Shown here one piece after another: positions 33,055-42,000 of a stretch of 64,000 nucleotides of DNA. The stretch spans positions 75,364,108 through 75,428,107 of the forward strand of contig CM070502.1 in assembly GCA_036346375.1 (NCBI GenBank). The letters run 5' to 3'. Each line of letters opens with the position of its first letter. Position 1 is the first letter of the stretch. The notes under the pieces are model-generated. The model had not been told where the DNA came from, did no database searches, and worked only from the letters and a program-made list of their open reading frames with translations. Both the position numbers and the translations under genes were made by a program. This DNA is from Guadua angustifolia (taxonomy: Eukaryota; Streptophyta; Magnoliopsida; Poales; Poaceae).

Positions 33055-33485
33055 CTCTTTTGGTGTCTTGATGCCAAAGGGGGAGAGATTTAGATTTATC
33101 CCGTGGTTGTTGATTGCTTGCTTAGTTTGTTTACTTTATTCGTGTTGCTTATCGTGTGTTGGACTATTTGCTTATGTTTTGGTTGTGATGCGCTTGAATG
33201 CTAGATGTTGAACTTTGTTTCATATTTCCCTTAAGTAATGCATTTGGGCGTTTATACCATGCCATATTTATTTATTTGTGCAATTATTTGTTATGTTATA
33301 CTCTCACGAATGCAGAGATATAGGGGGAGCTCTCGCAAAATTTCCCGTAAATATGTGCATTTGAGATTCCACTCAAATTTTTCTAATGCACACATTTAGG
33401 GGGAGCTCCACCATGTATTTAGTATTCCAAATACAATCTCATTTCAATTTATCCATAAATCTAATCGTGTTGTCATCAATTCACC
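33055..33485 (+). other. 3' untranslated part of the Copia element with repeated polypurine tracts
   Basis: Non-coding. Contains AAAGGGGGAGAG (33076-33087), TAGGGGGAGC (33321-33330) and TTAGGGGGAGCTCC (33396-33409) in addition to the tract beside the 3' LTR. Confidence 0.75.
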
Positions 33486-33499
33486 AAAAAGGGGGAGAT
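33486..33499 (+). promoter_or_regulatory. Polypurine tract
   Basis: AAAAAGGGGGAGAT directly precedes the 3' LTR at 33500. It is the expected primer for plus-strand DNA synthesis. Confidence 0.9.
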
Positions 33500-34949
33500 T
33501 GAAAGTGCATCTAGGCCCCTTATTGATTTTGGTGATTAATGACAACAAGATTAAGTGACTAATGAGCTTTATAAGGCTTTGTGACACAGATTATCGCATT
33601 CATGAGAAAGCTACGAAGAAAAAGGGCACCCTCAAAATAAAGGAGAAAATGGCATCGGTTAGACTCAATTATTGTGTATCAAGTTTTATTTTTATTTGAG
33701 TTTAAGGATTGCCGTACTATAAAGAGGGTTGTAGCGAGAAATAGCTTTAGAATGACTTAATGTGCTCAATGATGAATCTTAGTCACAAAATGAGTCAACA
33801 TGTAAAGTCTTGGGGGCATTTTGCTCAAAACAGTTCGGAGTATCCGAACTTTGGTTCGGAATGTCTGAGCTGATTAGTCCAGGCAAAATTGGGTTCGGAA
33901 TGTCCGAACATATGTTCGGAGTATCCGAGCCACCCCCCTTGGTTAGGTCGTATGCTTTTATGTTCAGGGTGTCCGAAGATTTCTTCGGAGTATCCGAACA
34001 CTCGGAGTATCTGAAGTGTTCGGACTATCCGAACTATGTTGCTCGGTTGCCTGGAATTCAAATTGTTCGGACTATCCAAACTTAAGTTCGGACTATCCGA
34101 ACAGACTCGGGCACAACTCAAAACGGCTAGTTTTTGAGTGGCTATAAAAGCCTCAAACACTCACCTAACAGTATTGAGAGCATTAACTCCACTCATTTGC
34201 TGCCATTCCAACCTCAAGAGCTCAAGCCCTCACTCCCTCTCAATCTTTTGATTTGTGAATCTTTTGAGGTTGAGTGAGTTGAGAGATTGATAGATCCAAT
34301 GATATTGATTCATCTTGAGCACAAAAATCATTCTCTCGTGGATTTCTTGGCACATCTATTACTCTTAGAGGTTGAGGACTCCTAGACGGTTAGGAGTCGC
34401 CGGTGAGCTCCTAATCTTCGTGTGGGACGCCGCTGGAAGTTTGTGAAGGTCGGATCCACCTCCGCAAGGGAAGGATTCAAGGAAAAAGTAGGTGAGTGCT
34501 TGGTGCAACACCTAGAGGATTAGGGTTGAAAGAGACCCTGGCTTGGTGCCGCCTCAATGGAGACGTAGGATCCCCTTAAGGATCCGAACTTCGGGTAAAA
34601 ATCTTTGTGCATTTCGATTTGTTTCTTGGATTACTTTGTGTTCCTCTTTTGTGGTTTCTTAAGATCTAGGGTTTCAAGTTGTGGCTAGCTCTTGTGAGAA
34701 GTGGTTGGTAACTTCTTGACCACTAGAGGCATTCTAAGCTCCTGAATTTCATTTGGTGGTTATCTTACTTTCTAGATTGCTCTGATCTACTTTTTAGGGT
34801 TTTTGTGCGCAGAGCTGTTCGGACTATCCAAACCACTCGGACAGTCCGAAGGAAATTTCGGACTATCCGAACTGTTTATTTCCGCTGTGAGTTAAATTTT
34901 AAAAAACGCCTATTCACCCCCCCCTCTAAGCGACATCTCGGTCCTTTCA
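33500..34949 (+). repeat. 3' LTR of the Copia element
   Basis: Pairs with 23492-24940. Palindrome arrays lie at 33834-34101 and 34817-34873 and the TATA box at 34143. Compared with the 5' LTR it has an extra GGACTATCC.. segment near 34068-34100 and a shorter stretch near 33870. Confidence 0.95.
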
Positions 34950-34954
34950 CTATG

Positions 34955-35537
34955 CCTCCCTTGTGACATGTGATTAATGCATGCTTGGCCTTCTCATTTA
35001 TTTTTCTATTGGATCTTATGAGGTGTTGTTTGTTAGATGACACAAATTCATGTGTATGGGATTCCACAAATGTCTCTACCCTAAACTTATTATCTTCATT
35101 GCGTTTCACAACGAGAAGTGCCTCACAACCACATCTAGTCAACTTTCTAATATATTTTCCTTTTGTTAGAATCCACCTTGTCATTACCTTTTTCCGACCG
35201 AAAGCCTTGTTTTGAACACATCCATCGCTTCCATCGCGTGACACCATTGACGTCCGTATGTGGACCAACACGAACTCCAAACCCGGCTGAATGCGCATAT
35301 GCCTTATAGAATTCCTCTGCTTCCTCCAAGTCATCAAAAAATTTTCCTACAAATGGCTTTATAGATTCATCAACATTAGGTGTATAAGAAGCACCTTGCA
35401 ATACAAAATAAAAATTTGTCAATGACATGTTCGAAGATTCAATGAAACAATTCTATGCAACAATGATACTTACTATAAACGGTAGTCCCGGATAACTAGT
35501 TTGAGTAGTAGTGCGGTGGAAGGCGAAGCGGCTCCAT
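34955..35537 (-). pseudogene. FAR1/FRS-type transposase, N-terminal part
   Basis: Minus strand. The ATG at 35537 opens MEPLRLPPHYYSN (a TAG follows), ending at a donor near 35475 (ATA/GTAAGTATC). After a short intron the next exon starts near 35393 with ASYTPNVDES. The FAR1 DNA-binding domain follows: EEAEEFYKAYAHSAGFGVRV, TRWKRWMCSKQGF, then (after a frameshift near 35160) TRCGCEALLVVKRNEDNKF and FVESHTHEFV. The sequence breaks off at the Copia insertion and resumes at 23491. FAR1 domains bind DNA through a C2H2-type (WRKY-GCM1) finger. Confidence 0.8.
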
Positions 35538-35888
35538 GGCAATGGGCGGGACTACGATAGTGTTGAGGGGCATCTGCACCGAAGGGCAAGGTGACCAATG
35601 TCAACGGCCGGAAGTGCAACATCACATGGAGGACTGCTTGTTGCTGACTCGAGCGCCGAGCACAAAATTGGGGGAGTAATCCAGAGCGGTGTGGGCATTG
35701 CACTAGGGCAAGGTAGACCAGTCTGCACGGGTGTTGCACTAGGGCAAGGCAGGCCAGCATGGCATGGCGGCGCTGGCGTCGTGGACATTAGACTAGCAGA
35801 AGAAGGTGCTAACTGCGTCATGGTCCTCAGACTGGCACAACATGGCGGCGCCATCGTCAGTAAACAGCGGATCGGCGAAGCGATCGGC
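35538..35888 (-). other. Upstream region of the FAR1-type transposase
   Basis: GC-rich, non-coding. Includes two copies of TTGCACTAGGGCAAGG (about 35698 and 35734). It lies between the transposase start and the right TIR and probably holds the transposase promoter and leader; no convincing TATA box was seen. Confidence 0.4.
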
Positions 35889-36293
35889 GAACCGTCAAAA
35901 AAAGGCGGCGGCGCCATGTGGGCAAAAGACGGTACAAGCAGGCGCCGCGCCGGCGGTGGGGAGCAGGCAGGGCGCCGCGTCGACGGTGGGGACTATGCGG
36001 GGCGCCGCACCGGCTATTGGGGAGGAGGAGAGGCGCAGCGCCGGCGGTGGGGAGGAGCCGGGCGTGGGGAGTTTGCACGGGAGAGTTTGATGGCGAAGAC
36101 GAACAGACAAGACACTCCTGTCATTGGCGTCGCGAGAGAAGGAATAGTTTTTAGGGGGTTTTGTGTAAAATGGATTAAGTGGTAAAGGGGATTCCCACCT
36201 TGTTCAATTAGATCCGCTGATTCTCCATCCGATGGCCAATGACAGGAGTTAGCATTTTAACACCGAGTGGTCCGTTAGCACTGGATATGTTCC
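35889..36293 (-). repeat. Right terminal inverted repeat of the FAR1-type MULE
   Basis: Inverted partner of 18988-19507. It shares the outer AACATATCCAGTGCTAACGG, the CACAAAACCCCCTAAAAAC region and the TGTACCGTCTTTTGCCCACA region. It has a 57-bp segment absent from the left copy. Confidence 0.85.
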
Positions 36294-36308
36294 ATATATA
36301 TATATATA

Positions 36309-36585
36309 GGCAACATATCCTGTGCACACAGGCCTTCCCGTGTACATACCGTGCACACCAACTAACAAAAGTCACAAATAATTCTGAAAAAACGTGATTT
36401 ATCAAAGCCCGTTTTGTACTCCCAGGAGTACGTACTCCTATAACTCCTATCCGTTGATTTTGTCAAGATTGTATGCATATATGCATAACAACTCTCTTGA
36501 ACCAAGCTGCATGCTCTAATTGTTTTGATAAATCACACATTGGTTGGTGAGAGTACATACACCTGGTAGTACACATTCATTTTTA
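36309..36585. mobile_element. MITE with GGCAACATATCC terminus, next to (TA)n
   Basis: Starts GGCAACATATCCTGTGCACA directly after a (TA)n run. The left arm (GTGTACATACCGTGCACACC, then GTGATTTATCAAA) pairs imperfectly with the right arm (TTTTGATAAATCACACA.., GTACATACACCTGGTAGTAC) ending at a TATATATACACAC tract. About 275 bp, with no coding capacity. Confidence 0.65.
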
Positions 36586-36608
36586 TATATACACACACAC
36601 ACACACGA

Positions 36609-36858
36609 GGAAGTATATGGTGAAATTATGAAAGTAATCAAACAGAGGCATTGGATTAAACTTGAATGATTCAGATCTAGATGGAATCCCACCTCTTCCA
36701 CTTAAAGTGTGGAATTTTGTAATTTTTCTAGGGGGTTATATGTAAAACGTGTTTAAGTGAGGAGGTGGGATTCCTCCTAGATCTAATCCATTCAAGTTTG
36801 ATCTAATGCCTCTGTTTGATTACTTTCATGATTTCACCATATACTTACTTTCACCATA
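36609..36858. mobile_element. Fold-back MITE, about 250 bp
   Basis: The left arm (AGTATATGGTGAAATTATGA, AACAGAGGCATTGGATTAAA, TGGAATCCCACCTC) pairs closely with the right arm (GAGGTGGGATTCC, TTTGATCTAATGCCTCTGTT, TTCATGATTTCACCATATAC). The loop is about 50 bp. The whole element would form a long RNA hairpin if transcribed. Confidence 0.8.
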
Positions 36859-36911
36859 TACTTCCCCTACATACACATATATATACATATACATATACAT
36901 ATATACATATA

Positions 36912-37192
36912 GGCAACGTATCCTGTGCACACAAATATTTGGTGAAAACCTGGTGCACACCAACTAAGAAAAGTTTCAAAAAATTCTGAAAAAATTATGG
37001 ATGTACATATCAGCTTACCCCATCTACATATAAAATTTCATGATCAAATTCATCCTATACTAGAAGTTACAAAAAAAAACAAACTTGATCATGAGCAGGA
37101 ACTATTCTGTTCATGATCAAGTTTGAAACTTTACTCTTAGTTGGTGGACGAATTTTCATGAAATATTTGTGTGCAAATGATACATATACATA
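36912..37192. mobile_element. MITE of the GGCAAC-family, flanked by (CATA)n
   Basis: Left arm GGCAACGTATCCTGTGCACA then AAATATTTGGTGAAAACC and CACCAACTAAGAAAAGTTTC. The right arm reads, inverted, GCACACAAATATTTCATGAA and CACCAACTAAGAGTAAAGTT. The terminal inverted repeat is about 60 bp and both flanks are CATATA repeats. Confidence 0.75.
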
Positions 37193-37218
37193 TATACATA
37201 TATACACATACATATATA

Positions 37219-37335
37219 GGAAAAATACATTTTACTCGTACCAACTAAACGAATTTGAAGTATTTCTTTCTCACTTTAAATACACTCATATACTAATTAT
37301 AAGATACTTCAACATGTACCATACGAAATCAAGGA
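37219..37335 (+). mobile_element. GGAAAAA-type (TA)n-associated repeat, short copy
   Basis: Begins GGAAAAATACATTTTACTC directly after CATATATA. It shares TAAACGAA(C/T).TGAA and ACACTCATATACTAATTATA with a second copy at 40127. Its right border, close to the RINGv remnant, is not clear. Confidence 0.6.
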
Positions 37336-37400
37336 CCAACTGATTAGTAATGAGCTACTTTTGAGTAATTGATTCATGGATAGATGCATTGGCATTGCAG

Positions 37401-38690
37401 ATGCAGAAGACATCGCTGAAGAGGAGGCGGTGTGCTGGATCTGCATGGTGGCGCTGCCGGTGGGGAGCGACACGCTGAAGCTGGAGTGCCGGTGCAAGGG
37501 TGAGCTCGCGCTGGCGCACAGGGACTGCGCCATCAAGTGGTTCAACAGCAAGGGCAACGGCTATCGAGACGCAGTGACGGACCAGAACCAAAATAGAGAG
37601 CCTTATGGATTAAACCAGTGGTCGACGAACGACTATCACTAGCCTCGGGTAAGCTGGTCGAGCTGAAATACTATAAATTATGTCGCTCTAAATACGAAGG
37701 TCGACAAACAACCAGCGGTAAAACACTTGCAATCTTACATTTCTTTAGATCTCATATGTACGCCTCCTCTCTTAGACTGATGCTACGATTTTTTTCTATA
37801 TTCAATTAGCTAGCCTAACAAATATGCTATACATGTTAATTATATTCATAAACATTTCATCGAATAACTTAGGATGTGCTACTTAAGAATATTAGAATAG
37901 CCAAGAAGGAAAGCAAGCTAGCATACTTTTAAGGTTTAATCCGATATTTGCCACCCTTCAACGTGAAAATTCGACGCCATGTACAAAAAATGCCACTCCA
38001 GTGGCATGATTTGTACATAGCGTCGAAGATTGAAATTGAAGAGTGGCAAATTTCTAAATCTCCCGAGGAAGCAGTGATATAATATGAGTACCGGTGGTCG
38101 ACTGTAGGGAGTGTGGCGCCCACCTCCTTTGGTCCGCCTCTGCTGAGACGACGTCTGCAACCAGGAGGTGTTGAACCTCCTCGTCACACTGCGGCGCATC
38201 TATAGCGTTGCGGCGGGGGCGGCCGCTGCCTCTGCTGGTCAGAACGATCTAAATGTAGCAGTAGCAGCAGCAGCAGCAGCTGGTGGTCGGTTCAGAGTGT
38301 GGCACTGGCACGGCACGCCACGCCCATCTTTGTGATCATCAGCATGCTCGCCTACTTCTGCTTCCTGGAACAGCTGCTGGTTGGCGCTCACGGCACGGCC
38401 GCTCTGGCCATCTCTTTGCCCTTCGCATGCGTCCTTGGCCTCCTCTTCTCTCTCACCACCACAAAGATGGGTGGGTACGTGCAACATAGTACGTGTCACT
38501 CTGAAAGAAATGACAATCAACAATTAATGTACTTTACGCCGTCTTCCTCCAGAAAATGAGATGGATGGCCACCCGAAGCCCCAACCGGCAGACCTTGAGA
38601 GCGTGGCCCTCTGCCTCCGCCATAGCTCTGCTTTCCATCATCCTCAATTCGGTCCTTGAGTCCAGTCCAGCTTGGTTTGGTTTCATTTGT
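37401..38690 (+). pseudogene. RINGv (MARCH-type) E3 ubiquitin ligase gene, broken
   Basis: RINGv proteins are membrane-bound ubiquitin ligases. An exon starting after GGCATTGCAG (37400) reads EEAVCWICMVALPVG, LECRCKGELALAHRDCAIKW: the C-x2-C, C-x-C and H-x2-C part of the finger. It stops making sense at KGNG (about 37564). The last Cys pair and following region resume at 38150 (DVCNQEVLNLLVTLRRIYS), then an Ala-rich linker from (GCA)n. After a frameshift comes a hydrophobic segment, FVIISMLAYFCFLEQLLV and ALAISLPFACVLGLLF (38330-38450), typical of the two membrane helices. The N-terminal exons are missing. The split finger, frameshift and lost start make this a pseudogene. The piece at 38551-38690 is uncertain. 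Confidence 0.7.
37943..38054. mobile_element. Small fold-back MITE inside the RINGv remnant
   Basis: GATATTTGCCACCCTTCAA.. pairs with ..TTGAAGAGTGGCAAATTTC. The arms are about 55 bp and continue through CGACGCCATGTACAAA / TTTGTACATAGCGTCG to an almost perfect palindrome centre (TGCCACTCCAGTGGCA). Confidence 0.85.
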
Positions 38691-39069
38691 ACATAGCAAC
38701 TAGGCTAGCTCTTGTTTTCTGGGACCTTGTTGAATGACTACCCCCCTCTCTTTTTTGGTACAAATATATGAGATCCAGGGAGCCCTGAATCCAAAAACGA
38801 CGATAAAAGAAGTAGAAAACTGTGAACCATACAAACATCAAAGAAAGCAAGCAAAGCAAATGATCGCTTTTATTCGATTCAATTCGTTCTATTCTGAACA
38901 TACACGTCCAACCTCTCAAGCTGACCACTCACTCCAGTTAACCACTATTCCTTTTTTTTTAGCCTCATGCTTCCTCCGGAAAAGAACTAGCTAGAGCTAA
39001 CGAATAATGCAGCAGAGGATACACCTCAAAACTAGAAGCCAGCATTGAGTTGTTCAACGGCGTAATGCC
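38691..39069. other. Spacer between the RINGv remnant and the PDI gene
   Basis: No coding signal. It probably includes the 3' UTR of the PDI gene (minus strand, below 39070); AATAAT and ATAAAA words occur but no clear polyadenylation signal stands out. Confidence 0.4.
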
Positions 39070-42000
39070 CTATAATTCGTCCTTCAGGTTTGCGCCGGAG
39101 CTCTTTTCGCCCTCAGCCAAAGCTGAGCCCTGAGCGCTCTCGGTTTTCGTCGCTGATGAGTCTGGGCGCTTCAACTTGAAAGAGATGCTAGCATGCTTCT
39201 TGATGAACTTGTACATCTCTACCACCGTCCGGTCCCCCTCAAAAGTAATCTGCAAAGTTCAGCAAAAACAAACAGGTTCAATTAGTAGATGATCATATCT
39301 TAAGAGATGCAATGCGACACCAAATATATCTGGTTGCCCAGTTGATTAAGGCCCTGTTCAGAAGAGCTAAGCTTATCTCAAAACGTTATAAAACTCCTTT
39401 AAGGAGCCCCATGGAGCCCATGTGCCCAATTCCAGCTCTGCCTGTCCGCCTCACCCCACCATATTGTGAAGTATGATTGGTGAGAGAAAAACCACAGGGC
39501 GTAACTAATTGTGAACCTCTACAATAGCATATATTCAAATGATTACAAATTTGCCGGGTTATAAACACGGGATCTTTCTAGCGAGGAGCCAAGGACAAAT
39601 CTGCAGTTTTGAATTGTGCATCAAACACATGTGTATACCCTGCCCAGCTTTATATTAGACCAAACAAACATTTCAGTTTTAGCTGAGTTTTAGACAACAG
39701 GTGTTGACCAGCTTTTTATTAAAGCAGCAGAAGTTTTGAGAGGTACAAGGACGAACTGGATTTACCAGTTTACAAGGAAAGCACGACAACTGAAATCAAA
39801 ACAGAGAAACTACAGCAAAGGCACAGATACTACTAAACACTAATTATTCCTCAGTTTTGCTGAGTTTAAGGAAGTCTAGAGACAGTTCCAATAAAGAGGC
39901 AAAAATAATGCGATTACTGCCAACTGAAAGATGAAATACAGTACCAGATACATTGCTCAACAAGAAGTGAAACAGCAGATTTAAGCACTTACAGGCTCAA
40001 AGCTTTTCTTCCCTGCTGGATAAAAGAGGATAGTTGGGAATCCATCAGGCTACAACAGGAAGCAAGTATCAATTCCATATTCTGGAAAGTCTACATGGTG
40101 GTAAATTATATATATATATATATATAGGAAAAAAAAAATTTACTCCCAGGTGTAGTTACTCCCACCTCTGAAATACTACCTAAACGAACCTGAAATACTC
40201 CTTTATCACTTTGGGTACACTCATATACTAATTATAAGATATTCTAATGTGAACCACATGAAAAAATTGCAAGGGACTACATAGTTTTTAGCATATTTTA
40301 CAAATACCTTTGTATATGGACATAAAAAGGAGTATGTCTAAAAAAATATACATATCACCTCTGAAAAAATGTAAATACTACCTAACTAGTCTTATATGCT
40401 CGTATACTACACGTACATACCCTCCATTGCGCGAGATACTCCATTAAGTAAGATAATCAAAGGAAAAACATGGCAGTTATGGATACAATGAGAGACAGCC
40501 TTAAAAGCTTCAGCATGTATGGAAGGGAAACAAATCATTTGTGTGACAAGTCATAATTAACAGGGCTACAGTACCATGCGTTTCTCTCACAAGCATTGAA
40601 TTAAAAATTAATGGGCACAAGCATCCCCAGACACTGTTTGGTACTGCATCAATATACTGTAACACTATTTCAAGTATTGTATCATGACACTATTAACGCA
40701 TGAATACATTGATGGGAAGTAAATATACTGACATGTATATAGCAGCAGACGAAGAATGGATTCTATACATTTTTTAGCATTATAAACAAGTACAATTTTG
40801 AGCAAAGATGAAGGGTTAGCCAAAGTTTCATATGTTTCACAACTAGCAATGTTTCATCTAGCACATGCACAGGTTTTGCGAGTGCTGATAGAATAGCACA
40901 ATAGAATTCAAGACATTTCAGTGCCTCCCAAGTTTAGGACGAAGTAATAACCAGTTTAAAGAAAACTAAAGGGAGACTGCCAAAACCAACAGGCAGTGCT
41001 ACAGACCTTGGCACGTGGATGCTCATTGGCAGTGCCGTCCATTTTGGCTATTACAAGGGAGTCGATGCCATGGAGATGCTTAGCTAGCTTGTTGTAGGTA
41101 GGCTCTAGTGCCTGACAATGCCCACACCATGGTGCATATATCTGCATCCAAAATTATATGGCGTTATGGACAGCAAAAAGGTTTTATTTTCTCAAATATC
41201 TGGCAAGAACATACCTCCAGAAGGACATCTTTTGATTCATCCAAAACTATTTGATCCAGATTCTTGCCAACAACAGTTTTGACATCCCCATCATTCTGCA
41301 CAGGAACACAAAGCATGTCCCAGTATGGTACAACGAGTGAAGAAAGGAGATATCAGATAATTCTCGAGACTCACAGGTTCAGGTATAGGTTCAGACTTGT
41401 AGAATGGTGTGAGCTTGTCCTCCAAGAAATCTTCAGCAAATTTCTGCATATTAAAAAAACGACCAAGAAAACATTCATGAGAAAATGCACCAAAGATATG
41501 CAACAAAATATATAAAATAATGATCAGCACAACACGCAAGCCAGATTGAAAATTAGTAACATAGCAAACATTCTGTTGTGACTGTTGACTGCAGTCTTAT
41601 GATTTTTACTTCCAATCAGGTATAGAATCCCTGGCACATTTCAGTAATTACCTTAATGCTGTACGGTGACATTTCACCATCAAGGAAAAATTTCCTAGCA
41701 TCTTCATTCCCAGTGTAAGCAAGAACCTGCAAAGCCAAAACATTGGAATGCACAAAATAAATAAACACAACCACACTAAATCAAAGTCAAATTAGGCATT
41801 CTACTATTTCTATGCAAGAAACCAGTGGGCAAACAAATATAACAATTAACAAGAAACACAAGGGATTACTGTGGTCTGTTGTCCAGTAATACCAAAGTAG
41901 TTGGCAACTGGCTCACCAACTTCCTCATTGTCTCGCTCCACAAAGACAAATAAAAGCTGCAATTGAGGCGACACCACATCAGTGCTTAGTAGGACACATA

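Larger units (their letters stand above)
23492..34949 (+). mobile_element. SIRE/Maximus-like Copia LTR retrotransposon, nested in the FAR1-type MULE
   Basis: It has two LTRs of 1449 and 1450 bp starting TGAAAGTGCAT and ending GTCCTTTCA, and a 5-bp target duplication CTATG at 23487-23491 and 34950-34954. There is a tRNA-iMet-type primer site, a polypurine tract, and coding order gag, protease, integrase, reverse transcriptase, RNase H (Copia order), followed by an extra third ORF before the 3' LTR. The LTRs differ by scattered substitutions and small indels, so the insertion is not brand new. Pol has several stops and frameshifts, so this copy is not autonomous. It splits the transposase gene of the host MULE. 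Confidence 0.95.
18988..36293 (-). mobile_element. FAR1-type MULE with long terminal inverted repeats, carrying a nested Copia
   Basis: The left end GGGAACATATCCAGTGCTAA (18988) matches the inverted right end ending ..ATGTTCC (36293). The repeats extend about 520 bp on the left (to 19507) and 405 bp on the right (from 35889). They include CGCGACGCCAATGACAGGAG, TGTACCGTCTTTTGCCCACA and GCGCCGCCGCC. Long inverted repeats plus a FAR1/MULE/SWIM transposase are typical of Jittery/FAR1-type MULEs. Both outer flanks are (TA)n (18973-18987; 36294-36308), which would hide a 9-bp AT-type target duplication. Without the nested Copia (11,458 bp) the element is about 5.8 kb. The right repeat has an extra 57 bp (near 36198-36255) that the left lacks. 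Confidence 0.8.

Noticed and set aside
36309..37335. Assigning the (TA)n-bordered repeats to the rice micron family by name
   Set aside because: The target preference matches, but I cannot verify sequence identity without a search, and some have clear inverted repeats, which micron lacks.
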